A stretch of 64,000 nucleotides of DNA from Alphaproteobacteria bacterium (GTDB taxonomy: Bacteria; Pseudomonadota; Alphaproteobacteria; Rhizobiales; JAJFHR01), in NCBI GenBank assembly GCA_024278055.1, contig JAJRTY010000024.1, positions 1 through 64,000 on the forward strand, written 5' to 3'. The translations under genes and the position numbers were made by a program. The notes below the pieces were generated by a model that did no database searches, was not told where the DNA came from, and saw nothing but the letters and a program-made list of their open reading frames with translations. Below, piece after piece: positions 18,036 through 26,243 of the stretch (within the stretch, counting starts at the first letter, position 1; each line of letters begins with the position of its first letter).

Positions 18036-18683
18036 TTAATTGGCGGGTTCAGCTCCCTCGGGTGTGACATCAACAATCCTCGCCCGGTTGGTTATCTTGA
18101 CGTTTACCTTGCAATTTTCCATGCACGGTTTTTTCTGGCTCAAGGTTGGCGTATCCGGCCGGGGGTCGTCAATGAAATTTTTCTCGTTGGGCAGGCGTAC
18201 GGACAGGAAGTTTGATTTTGACAATTCAAAATCCTCATCAACCAGATCATTCATATTAAGGATATAGGCCAGCAGCGCATAGACCTCATCAGAGCTTAAA
18301 GATTGCGCGTCGCCAAAAGGCATGGTGCGAAAAATATAATCGTAAGCAGTTGAAAGATAAGGCCAATAAGAGCCCACAGTTTTTACCGGGCGGTCTGAAT
18401 CAAGCGTGTCCGCGCCCCCGGCCAATACCGGCCAGCGGTCAACACCCTCAGCGAATTCACCATGGCACGCAGCACACTTTTCCTGAAACAGTTCTTCACC
18501 TTGTGTAACTGTACCTTTTCCTTCCGGCAATCCCTGTCCGTCCGGGCGCACATCAATATCCCAGCCCTTGATTTCCACTGGTGTCGCTTCACGACCGATG
18601 CCAAGTTTTCCGGCAACGGCAGGCGCACTGACAAGGCCCACAAGGCCGAGAACGATGAGCGCTGGTTTAAGAAACTTCAACAT
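18036..18683 (-). CDS. soxD: Sulfur-oxidation cytochrome c SoxD (short, monoheme)
   Basis: 215 aa with a signal sequence (residues 1-25). One heme site, Cys70-Ala-Ala-Cys73-His74, is visible, and MPFGDAQ is the probable Met ligand. The C-terminal tail has KKPCMENCKVNV. It is the electron-accepting partner of SoxC, taking electrons released when carrier-bound sulfane sulfur is oxidised. Paracoccus SoxD is longer and diheme; this is the short type. ATG at 18683 has AGGTGG upstream and overlaps the end of soxC by 17 bases. Confidence 0.82.
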   Translation of the reverse strand: MLKFLKPALIVLGLVGLVSAPAVAGKLGIGREATPVEIKGWDIDVRPDGQGLPEGKGTVTQGEELFQEKCAACHGEFAEGVDRWPVLAGGADTLDSDRPVKTVGSYWPYLSTAYDYIFRTMPFGDAQSLSSDEVYALLAYILNMNDLVDEDFELSKSNFLSVRLPNEKNFIDDPRPDTPTLSQKKPCMENCKVNVKITNRARIVDVTPEGAEPAN

Positions 18684-19942
18684 TTTCCACCTGCCCGTTT
18701 TCCTGAACATGCCAGGTCTGAATTCCGTTATTGTGATAAATGGAGTTTGTTCCGCGAACCTTGCGCAACTCATCTTTGGTAGGCTGCACATATCCGGTTT
18801 CATCAACAGCGCGCGACTGCAACAACAAGGGCGAACCATCCCAGTCAAATTCATAGTAAAACCGGTGCAGAGCCTTTGGCAGCCTCAGGCCATCAATGCG
18901 GGCACGACGCCAGTTTTTGCCGCCATCAAGTGTAATATCAACATAATCAATCAAGCCACGGCCTGACCACGCCAGACCGGAAATCACCGTATGGCCGCGT
19001 TTGTGAGTGATCGGTGCCTGGGGAGAAGGACTGGTAATGACGGATTTGGCATCCATTACCCAGGTAAACCGGCGCGATGTCCCGTCTTCCATCAAATCCG
19101 TATATTTTGAAGTTTCCTCGCGCGTCTGCCACGGCATATCGCCAACTTCTATTCGGCGCAGCCATTTGATCCACAGGTTACCTTCCCACCCCGGAACAAC
19201 CAGGCGCATAGGGTATCCCTGTTCCGGGCGCAGCGCTTCGCCGTTCATCTTGAAAGCGACAAGACAATCATCGAGCGCTTTTTCAAGCGGCAGTGAACGG
19301 TTCATGGCAGAGGCATCGGCACCTTCCGGCATCAACCATTTCGCATTGGTTTTAACACCGGCTTCTTCAAGAATATATTTGAGCGGCACACCGGTATATT
19401 CAACACAATGAACCATACCTTGCGTGAACTGGCAGCCGTTTAACTGTGCCCCGCGCCACTCCATGCCGGAGTTCGCCGCACATTCCAGGAAAACACCCTG
19501 TTGACCCGGGGAAACCGCTTGAGGTCTTCCATGGTGAACATCATCGGCTTGTCAACCAGACCATTGATCATCAAACGATGATCAGACGGATCGATTATGG
19601 CAACACCGGCGTGGTGGCGTTCGAAGCAAACCCCATTGGGCGTAATGATACCATCAAGTTCGTGTATCGGCGTAAAGCTGACTGAACTCTCAGTCGATGC
19701 GGTGAGCCACGGAACATTACGGCGGATAACATGGGCTTCAAATTCAGATGGCATGCCATAAGGCTGGTCAGCAACGCCCGCGCCCAGATATCTGGACCAG
19801 TCCGGTACATTCGGTGCTATGTTTTCAGGGTTTGCAGCCTGGAGCGGACTTGAGCCAGCGGCCAGTGCCGCACTACCCGCAACAGCGCTGGATAGAAATC
19901 CGCGCCGGGAAATATTGGATTTTTTTGCGTGCCCGCCATCAT
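18667..19942 (-). pseudogene. soxC: Sulfane dehydrogenase subunit SoxC, two frameshifts
   Basis: Molybdopterin sulfite-oxidase-family subunit of Sox(CD)2. Three frames join into one protein of about 425 aa. It starts at ATGATGG (19942) behind GGAGGA and breaks at a 7-A run (19920-19926 on the plus strand). It continues with SRRGFLSSAVAGS, a twin-arginine signal, and ends cleanly before soxD. A second break at a 4-A run (19490-19493, plus strand) falls in RVF(F)LECAANSG, the Mo-cofactor cysteine motif. Adding one base at each run restores everything. With both shifts real, the enzyme would be lost. soxC has its own operator 26 bases upstream. Confidence 0.85.
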
Positions 19943-19967
19943 GTTCCTCCCACAGTTATCTTATTAT

Positions 19968-19985
19968 ATTCATATATTCGAATAT
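19968..19985. promoter_or_regulatory. Putative SoxR operator upstream of soxC
   Basis: Contains a perfect 12-bp palindrome ATATTCGAATAT (19974-19985), nested in ATTC-N8-GAAT (19968-19983), the arrangement known for SqrR/BigR-type ArsR repressors. It lies between the soxB stop and the soxC ribosome site, so soxCDF can be regulated separately from soxXYZAB. Confidence 0.65.
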
Positions 19986-20007
19986 CTCAAGATAAAAAAA
20001 TCTAGCC

Positions 20008-21696
20008 CTAAATTCCAATCACTTTAACGGCATCATTTGGTGATACCCGGACAGGTGAATTTTGTTTTAGATGCGCTTCGATTACATCCCATATAGCCGG
20101 CCCCTTGGTGGCTTCATTTATACTTGCCCAGCCGGCGACTACATACTCTCGATCGGGGTCGATGGCGGAGCCGTCTTTCAGGAAAGTCATGTTTGAAATA
20201 CGCTGGCCAATTGGTTTTTTCGGATCAATCGTATAGCCCATACCGCCAACACGAACCATATCACCACCTTGTTGATAATAAGGATCGGGATTGAATAGAT
20301 TGTCGGCAACATCTTCGAGAATTTCCTTGAGAAAAGTACCGGTCATTTTATTACGATAGACTGCCGGATATGTCATGGCACAGACATTGTGCATATCTTC
20401 AACCGTAATCTCCTGACCGGGCAGAAGGCTTGGGCCCCATCTGAAACCTGGCGACAGGGAGATTTCAGCATCTCGTTGTTCAATCAGCGCCTGACAGATC
20501 AGATCATCAATAGTGCCGTTGAAATTCCCTCGGCGATAAAGCAGGCTGTCGGTACGCCCGACCACACGGGCAAGCTCTTTTTCATATGGTGCCCGCACCT
20601 TGTCAACCGTTGCAGCCATTTCTGCATCGGCCTCAATGACATCGGAGAATATAGGGATCAACCTGTAAGAATACCCCTGCACAGCGCCATTACGCACATC
20701 GAGATCAAGGCGGGAGACAAACTTGCCATTGGATCCGGTGGCAACAATCAGCGTCTTGCCAACTTTCAATGGCTTTGGCAGCGCATCATGCGTGTGACCG
20801 GACAAAATAACGTCAATTCCCTTGACCTGGCTTGCCATTTTACGGTCCACATCAAAGCCATTGTGAGACAGAAGAATGACAAGTTCGGCCCCTGCTTCGC
20901 GCACAATCTGAACTTGTTTTTTGATTTGATCTTCACGGATGCCAAACGACCAGTTAGGAATCATCCAGCGAGGATTGGCAATAGGCGTATAGGGAAACGC
21001 CTGACCGATAACAGCTATCTGCACACCGCCACGTTCAAACATTTTATAAGGCTCAAAGGCGGGTTCTTCCCACTCATTGTCAAAAATATTTGCACCAAGA
21101 AAGGCGAAGGGCAATTCATCAACCAGCTCTTTGACGCGGGCCTCCCCCAACGTGAACTCCCAATGTCCGGTCATCGCATCAGGCTTCAGCAGGTTCATGA
21201 CCTCAACCATGTCAGCACCCTTGGTCTGCAGTGCCGTGTAACTGCCATGCCAGGTGTCGCCACCGTCAAGGAACAACGTATTTCCAGGGCGTTCACTGCG
21301 TATTTGCTTCAACACAGTAGCGATGCGATCTATGCCCCCCATGCGGCCATACTGATTTGCCAGGGCAACAAATGCCGGAGAAGAAAGCGCGTAGGCTTCG
21401 GGCGACCCGGCTTTGAGGTCGTATAGTTTGAGAAAATCTTCGCCGGTCACATGCGGCGGCTTTCCTTCCGCCTCACCAACACCGAGATTGATTGACGGCT
21501 CACGAAACCAGATCGGTTTGATCTGGGCATGGATGTCGGTGAGATGCGCAATTGTCACATTTCCGTACGGCTTGAATGACAACAGGTCTGATTGTGACAT
21601 TTTCTGCTGGGCCGCCAGCTGTGTCCAGGCAGCATCTCCACCATAGATCACCGAAGCAGCCGTCACAGCTTGCATAAATTCTCTACGAGAAATCAT
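20008..21696 (-). CDS. soxB: Thiosulfohydrolase SoxB
   Basis: 562 aa periplasmic dimanganese hydrolase of the 5'-nucleotidase family; it releases sulfate from the S-sulfonated SoxY carrier. A twin-arginine signal (ISRREFMQ, residues 2-9) starts the protein. Metal-site motifs are HLTDIHAQIKP, DGGDTWHGS, LLSHNGFD and LSGHTHD. Start at 21696 has AGGAAT upstream. A 126-base gap separates it from soxA without an obvious terminator. Confidence 0.95.
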   Translation of the reverse strand: MISRREFMQAVTAASVIYGGDAAWTQLAAQQKMSQSDLLSFKPYGNVTIAHLTDIHAQIKPIWFREPSINLGVGEAEGKPPHVTGEDFLKLYDLKAGSPEAYALSSPAFVALANQYGRMGGIDRIATVLKQIRSERPGNTLFLDGGDTWHGSYTALQTKGADMVEVMNLLKPDAMTGHWEFTLGEARVKELVDELPFAFLGANIFDNEWEEPAFEPYKMFERGGVQIAVIGQAFPYTPIANPRWMIPNWSFGIREDQIKKQVQIVREAGAELVILLSHNGFDVDRKMASQVKGIDVILSGHTHDALPKPLKVGKTLIVATGSNGKFVSRLDLDVRNGAVQGYSYRLIPIFSDVIEADAEMAATVDKVRAPYEKELARVVGRTDSLLYRRGNFNGTIDDLICQALIEQRDAEISLSPGFRWGPSLLPGQEITVEDMHNVCAMTYPAVYRNKMTGTFLKEILEDVADNLFNPDPYYQQGGDMVRVGGMGYTIDPKKPIGQRISNMTFLKDGSAIDPDREYVVAGWASINEATKGPAIWDVIEAHLKQNSPVRVSPNDAVKVIGI

Positions 21697-21822
21697 CGTT
21701 CGCTATTCCTGCTATTAAATTATTGAACAAATTCAATACGTGTACGGACATTATATAGTTACGGCCAGAATGTCGCCATCCTGACCGTATTTAATGTACT
21801 CAGGCATCGCCAGTCGCAAAAA

Positions 21823-22665
21823 CTAGTTGCGAACTGAAGGACTTTCAATCTGCAGCCCCTTGCCGCGTTGTGCCAGATAGATTTCCATAGCAACAAACTC
21901 ATCAGAGCCGCGCTTGTATGGTTTGGCACGAATATTTTTCATGCATCCTTTAAAACGACGATGCAAAGAACCAACCTTTTGCCACTTCAATCTGTAGGTT
22001 GGAAAACCGTTGGATTGTCCCTGACTTAGAAAATCTGCGCGGATATACTTGCCATAGTTAGCTTCATGGCAATTGGCGCACGACATATTGAGCTGGCCAA
22101 CCCGGGTATAGTACAGCTCTTTTCCGCGTTTCACCCATGGTTCCATCGGTCCGTCGGCTTGCACATTAACCGGCATGCCTCGCGACTGATTTTTCACATA
22201 AGTGGTCATGGAAAGCATTTGATCAGATTCCCATTTCCACGGCTTGGCTTCCATATTATCTGTGCGGCAAACGTTTACGCGTTGCTCCAGGGTCAAAGGC
22301 TTGCCCAGCTTTGCATCCCATTTAGGCATGGCAGCACCGACACCCTTCATGGAAACAGAAGCGTCATCATGGCAGGTAGCACATGATTTGCCCGCCTTAC
22401 CATCAACCTTGCTCCAGAGTTCCTCGCCCTTATCGACCCAGAGATAGCCAGGATTTTCAAAATCATCCTGCTGCAACGCCCGGGTGGATTTCGATCTCGA
22501 GCCCCAGCCGGAAAGAATCTCCTCCAACGCGCTGCCCTTTGGCGCTGGCGCTTTCACTACCGTTACTCCTGCAGGCAAATCTTCGTCGGCATTTACCGGA
22601 CTAAAATCTGCAAACCCACCTGCAGCCAGTGCAAAAACTACTGCCGCCTTGATTAAACCCCTCAT
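21823..22665 (-). CDS. soxA: L-cysteine S-thiosulfotransferase subunit SoxA (diheme)
   Basis: 280 aa exported cytochrome c. Heme sites are Cys95-Ala-Thr-Cys98-His99 and Cys196-Ala-Asn-Cys199-His200. Cys241 in RRFKGCMKN is the active-site persulfide/heme-ligand cysteine of SoxA. Together with SoxX it couples thiosulfate to SoxY. A signal peptide covers about residues 1-26. The ATG at 22665 sits behind GGGAGGAAA; an upstream in-frame start lacks such a site. Confidence 0.95.
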   Translation of the reverse strand: MRGLIKAAVVFALAAGGFADFSPVNADEDLPAGVTVVKAPAPKGSALEEILSGWGSRSKSTRALQQDDFENPGYLWVDKGEELWSKVDGKAGKSCATCHDDASVSMKGVGAAMPKWDAKLGKPLTLEQRVNVCRTDNMEAKPWKWESDQMLSMTTYVKNQSRGMPVNVQADGPMEPWVKRGKELYYTRVGQLNMSCANCHEANYGKYIRADFLSQGQSNGFPTYRLKWQKVGSLHRRFKGCMKNIRAKPYKRGSDEFVAMEIYLAQRGKGLQIESPSVRN

Positions 22666-22716
22666 CGAATTTCCTCCCTTAACGTTGAGTGTCACGCCCC
22701 AGCTTCAACTAACTAA

Positions 22717-23046
22717 TCAGCTGACTTTCAACTTTGATTTTTTTGTATGGGTTTCCCCGTTGTCATCAGTCCAGATAAAAGCAAATTCACCACTTTCTTC
22801 CGCTCTCATTTTGAACTGAAAATAGGGGTTTGCCGATATCGATGGATCGATATCGACGGAAAAAATGTCTTCGCCGTTAAACTGAGCCACAAATTTATTG
22901 ATGATGCGCCGGGGAATAAGTTCGCCGGTCTTCTTGTCCTTACGCAGACCCGTTTCCATCTTATGGGAAATCAGGGTCTTAATAGTGACGATATCACCTT
23001 TAGCTGCTTTCTTTGGCGCTTTCACGCGAGGCTTGGATTTAGCCAT
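22717..23046 (-). CDS. soxZ: Sulfur carrier subunit SoxZ
   Basis: 109 aa Ig-fold protein that dimerises with SoxY. Family features are KGDIVTIKTLISHKMETGLR, IPRRIINKFVAQFNG and FAFIWTDDNGET. It has no signal peptide, as expected, and travels with SoxY through the Tat system. GAGGAG-like ribosome site upstream. Confidence 0.95.
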   Translation of the reverse strand: MAKSKPRVKAPKKAAKGDIVTIKTLISHKMETGLRKDKKTGELIPRRIINKFVAQFNGEDIFSVDIDPSISANPYFQFKMRAEESGEFAFIWTDDNGETHTKKSKLKVS

Positions 23047-23068
23047 TTATCAATCTCCTCAATTTTAA

Positions 23069-23527
23069 TCAGCCGCCGCAACCGCCGATGGTCACTTTTA
23101 CCTGGCGTTTTGCCATATGCAATGAGCCATCTGACAACTCTGCAATGGCAATAACATTCTGCGTCTTGGCCAGCCGCATCCGCGTCGATGCCTCAGCCAC
23201 ACCACTGAGTGGTGAGAAATTAAACGTGGCTACTTCCGGACGGGGATTGCCCTCAGAAATGATGATCACACGCTTGACATAGCTATCAGCCGTCATGGGG
23301 CTTTCGACACTGATCGACAATGGTACAGTATTACCGTTTTCAGCAATCTCGGGCATCTCGAGAGTAACCATTTTACCCCCCTCCATGACCGACTTGCCAC
23401 CAGTGAATTTCTCCATTGCCTTCATGGCATCGTCAGCATTGGCGAACGCGCCTGAGGATGTCATCAACAACAGTCCGCCTGTCGCCGCACCAAAAACCAG
23501 CGCCTCTCTTCTATTCAATGTTTTCAT
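23069..23527 (-). CDS. soxY: Sulfur carrier subunit SoxY
   Basis: 152 aa. Twin-arginine-like signal (LNRREALVFGAATGG). The protein ends in GGCGG, the swinging arm whose cysteine (third last residue) carries all Sox pathway intermediates. The start at 23527 follows GAGGAAG and does not overlap soxX. Confidence 0.95.
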   Translation of the reverse strand: MKTLNRREALVFGAATGGLLLMTSSGAFANADDAMKAMEKFTGGKSVMEGGKMVTLEMPEIAENGNTVPLSISVESPMTADSYVKRVIIISEGNPRPEVATFNFSPLSGVAEASTRMRLAKTQNVIAIAELSDGSLHMAKRQVKVTIGGCGG

Positions 23528-23538
23528 ATTAAACTTCC

Positions 23539-24009
23539 TCACTCTTTGAGGGTTTGCAGGTAGGCAAGAATATCTTCAATCTGCTGAGCAGAAAGAATTG
23601 TCTTACCCTTGAATTTTTTGGCAGTACGCGCACCAACATCCACCTTGTAAAAACCCGGCATAATCGTCTCGTCGTTCAAGGCAGCCTTGGCATCTACCAT
23701 TATGCCGCGCATTTCAGAAACTGAATACCGGCTGGCAACACCATCAAGCGGTGGCCCGATTTCGCCATGAAAAGGCTTATCAGCCAAATCTTTATTAACA
23801 TGACAGGCAAGGCAGTTTCCCTTCTTGCGATTGGAAAACAACAACTTCCCTTTCGCCGCATCCCCGGCCTCATCCGTCAGAGGTGCCGTTACTTTAGTTT
23901 CGTCGAATTTGACATCTCCGGGTTTGGTGATGCCAGCAATCGCAACACCGGCCGACCAGGCCATCGCTACCGCACCGCAGACCGTAACAATTTTTTTGGC
24001 ATGTTTCAT
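23539..24009 (-). CDS. soxX: Thiosulfate-oxidising cytochrome c subunit SoxX
   Basis: 156 aa exported monoheme cytochrome c. Signal peptide residues 1-25, heme site Cys66-Leu-Ala-Cys69-His70, distal Met117 in ETIMPGFY. Partner of SoxA. The ATG at 24009 has GGGGAGGG upstream. First gene of the minus-strand run soxXYZAB, divergent from soxS. Confidence 0.94.
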   Translation of the reverse strand: MKHAKKIVTVCGAVAMAWSAGVAIAGITKPGDVKFDETKVTAPLTDEAGDAAKGKLLFSNRKKGNCLACHVNKDLADKPFHGEIGPPLDGVASRYSVSEMRGIMVDAKAALNDETIMPGFYKVDVGARTAKKFKGKTILSAQQIEDILAYLQTLKE

Positions 24010-24343
24010 TGCGATACCCTCCCCTATTATTCTCACGTGCCTGAAATATTCTATAGCTAAACAAATGTTCCCTTATTTGGCAGGCTTGGTCCAAATAACC
24101 CCATTCAGCACGGGCACCATGCCAGATGGAAAAGATAAAATCAATAGTCATATACGAATATTTGAATAAATAGGGTTAAACCACCTGCGGTTTTGGGAGT
24201 TTAGCGGCCATAAACAACCCCGGCATCAACGTAAAACCTTCCATCTCACCCGGGCCATTCATTCAGAATTCAAAATTCACCTGTTCATTGCCGGCAGTCT
24301 GGACTATACATTCATGATAGCTGATATGATTAGAAACCTATGA
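24010..24343. promoter_or_regulatory. Divergent soxX / soxS control region
   Basis: 334 bases between divergent sox transcripts. It contains a SoxR-like palindrome at 24150-24161 (separate entry) and, next to soxS, an 11-bp perfect inverted repeat starting at 24305. No open frame in it is gene-like. Confidence 0.6.
24150..24161. promoter_or_regulatory. Putative SoxR operator in the soxX/soxS region
   Basis: ATATACGAATAT differs by one base from the perfect palindrome upstream of soxC. On the minus strand the surrounding sequence reads ATTC-N8-GTAT, close to ATTC-N8-GAAT. It is about 140 bases from soxX and about 190 from soxS, so one site could control both directions. Confidence 0.6.
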
Positions 24344-24350
24344 ATGTATA
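24305..24350. repeat. 11-bp inverted repeat at the soxS start
   Basis: TATACATTCAT (24305-24315) and ATGAATGTATA (24340-24350) are exact reverse complements separated by 24 bases. The right arm covers the first possible soxS start codon (24344). It could be an operator or an RNA hairpin that masks translation initiation. Confidence 0.7.
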
Positions 24351-24799
24351 TTATGCAACGGCTCTTCTTTATACTGCTTGTTATTTTCAGTGTTGATTCA
24401 CTGAACAAAGCTGACGCTGCCAGCCTGATAATGGTGGAGCAGCAATTTTGCGAATATTGTGAAGCCTGGAACGCCGACATCGGCGTCATCTACAACAAAA
24501 CACCGGAGGGGAAAAAAGCTCCTTTGCGGCGTATCGATATTCACGAACCTCTGCCCGATGATTTGAGCTTTCTCACCGGTCTGGTCTTTTCCCCTACATT
24601 TATTTTAGTCAATGAGGGTAAAGAAGTAGGACGCATCCTGGGATATGCCGGTGAAGCCTTCTTCTGGGGCCTGCTACAGAAATTGCTGGAAAAACTGCCT
24701 GCCGACAAAGAAACAAGCGCGCTTGAAACAAAAAACATTTACCTGGCACGTAGCCAAAGCGACAAACGCATAATTGGAGAAGAGTTGGTTTATGACTGA
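24344..24799 (+). CDS. soxS: SoxS-like periplasmic thioredoxin
   Basis: 151 aa with an N-terminal signal (to about residue 25, ADAAS). The redox motif is CEYC in QQFCEYCEAW, followed by IYNKTPEGKKAPLRRIDI, typical of SoxS, which reductively reactivates the SoxYZ carrier. Start is 24344 or the ATG at 24353; neither has a good ribosome site and an inverted repeat overlaps the region. It overlaps soxR by 8 bases. No SoxV/CcdA partner is in the window. Confidence 0.82.
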   Translation: MYIMQRLFFILLVIFSVDSLNKADAASLIMVEQQFCEYCEAWNADIGVIYNKTPEGKKAPLRRIDIHEPLPDDLSFLTGLVFSPTFILVNEGKEVGRILGYAGEAFFWGLLQKLLEKLPADKETSALETKNIYLARSQSDKRIIGEELVYD

Positions 24800-25136
24800 A
24801 ATTGCCCTCAAACTGGATGCCGATGAATATGCCACAATGGCCAAAAGTGCTCAGCAGGCATGTGATCTCCTGCGCGGGCTTGCCCATGAGGCCCGACTGA
24901 TCATCCTGTGTATGCTTTCTGAAGGTGAGAAATCCGTTGGAGAACTTGAGGCATTTTTGGAGTTGCGACAACCTACAGTTTCACAACAGCTTGCCCGGCT
25001 GCGCGCGGATCGCCTTGTGGTAGCCCGGCGCGATGGTAAAACAATTTATTATTCCCTGGCCAGCGATGAAGCCCGTCAGGTCATTGGTGTACTTTACGAC
25101 CTCTATTGTAAAGATACTGCACTATGTTCCGAGTGA
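24792..25136 (+). CDS. soxR: ArsR-family sulfur-responsive repressor SoxR
   Basis: 114 aa winged-helix repressor. The recognition helix region reads LRQPTVSQQLARLR. Cys40 (LIILCML) and Cys106 (DLYCKD) match the cysteine pair of SqrR/BigR, which senses persulfide by forming a di- to tetrasulfide link; C24 and C112 are additional. The start at 24792 is inside soxS and begins the conserved part; an upstream TTG would add six residues. Predicted to bind the ATATTCGAATAT-like sites of this locus. Confidence 0.85.
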   Translation: MTEIALKLDADEYATMAKSAQQACDLLRGLAHEARLIILCMLSEGEKSVGELEAFLELRQPTVSQQLARLRADRLVVARRDGKTIYYSLASDEARQVIGVLYDLYCKDTALCSE

Positions 25137-25145
25137 TCAGGTACC

Positions 25146-26243
25146 ATGGATGCCCTGTCTACAACCAACCTGTTGATCCTCATAGGGATGGGGCTCGGGC
25201 TGGTTATGGGAGCGACGGCTCGAGCGGCCCGTTTTTGTACCTTCGGAGCGGTGGAAGATTATGTTCTGGCAGGCAAAACCCTTAGGATAAAAGCCTGGGC
25301 ACTGGCCATAGCCGTTGCCATGATAAGTGTTCAGCTAATGCAGCAGTTTGGCGTGGCGCGCATTGATGAAGCTTTCTATCTCAACACTCAATTTGGTCTC
25401 GCCGGTGCCATTGTCGGCGGATTGTTATTCGGGCTGGGCATGTCCATGGTCGGGACCTGTGGCTATGGCGTTTTGGTGCGCATGGCGGGAGGCGACCTCA
25501 GGGCTTTTTGCAGCTTTTTAGTCCTCGCGCTTTCAGCCTATATGACAGCGCGCGGCATCACCTCCATAATCAAGGTCAATACCGTCGATGCATTGGCAAT
25601 CGATGTTTCAGAACTGGGTGGCCAGGGCTTGCCCCATCTTCTGTCTTATATCACCAAAATACCGGTGAGCAGTCTGTGGCTCCCCATTGGCGTTATCGTT
25701 GCCGGGGTGATTTTTTACTATTGTTTTAAAGACAGGGATTTTCGCAACAGCCGCCGCGATATTAGCGCAGGTATTTTAATTGGCGGCGCTGTGGCAACCG
25801 CGTTTTATGCCACCGGCACCATCGGCGCTGACCCGTTTGATCCGATACGGGTGCAATCCCTCACCTATGTATTGCCCCTGGGTGACACTATAGTGTGGAT
25901 GGCAACATTCACCGGTGCCACTATCACGTTCAGCATATCAGTGGTATTGGGAACCATTGCCGGGGCAGCAATTGTGGCGGTGGTACGCGATGAATGGCGC
26001 TGGGAAGGTTTTGACGACATGCGCGAAATGCGCCGTCAGTTGCTCGGCTCGGCTGCCATGGGAGCGGGCGGCATCACCGCACTTGGCTGCACTGTCGGGC
26101 AGGGTATTTCCGGCATCTCAACCTTGTCGATATCACCCCCTATTGCGCTTGCCGCAATTTTTGTTGGTGCAAGTTTTGGCCTGCGCTGGCTTTTGACCGG
26201 CAGCATGCATGAGGCCTGGCTGATGTTCAGGGGCAATCATTGA
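25146..26243 (+). CDS. soxT: YeeE/YedE-family sulfur transporter (SoxT-like)
   Basis: 365 aa, about nine to ten membrane segments. Conserved cysteine-containing loops of the YeeE/YedE family, which moves thiosulfate-like sulfur compounds, are visible: ARFCTFGAVEDY (about residues 29-40), VGTCGYGVLVRMAGGD and LGCTVGQGISG. It starts 9 bases after soxR and is the last gene of soxSRT. SoxT is proposed from position; the substrate is not shown. Confidence 0.82.
   Translation: MDALSTTNLLILIGMGLGLVMGATARAARFCTFGAVEDYVLAGKTLRIKAWALAIAVAMISVQLMQQFGVARIDEAFYLNTQFGLAGAIVGGLLFGLGMSMVGTCGYGVLVRMAGGDLRAFCSFLVLALSAYMTARGITSIIKVNTVDALAIDVSELGGQGLPHLLSYITKIPVSSLWLPIGVIVAGVIFYYCFKDRDFRNSRRDISAGILIGGAVATAFYATGTIGADPFDPIRVQSLTYVLPLGDTIVWMATFTGATITFSISVVLGTIAGAAIVAVVRDEWRWEGFDDMREMRRQLLGSAAMGAGGITALGCTVGQGISGISTLSISPPIALAAIFVGASFGLRWLLTGSMHEAWLMFRGNH

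Noticed and set aside
20389..21426. A 345-codon open frame antisense to soxB
   Set aside because: It lies entirely opposite a well-conserved gene and shows no family pattern or ribosome site; codon bias of soxB explains it.
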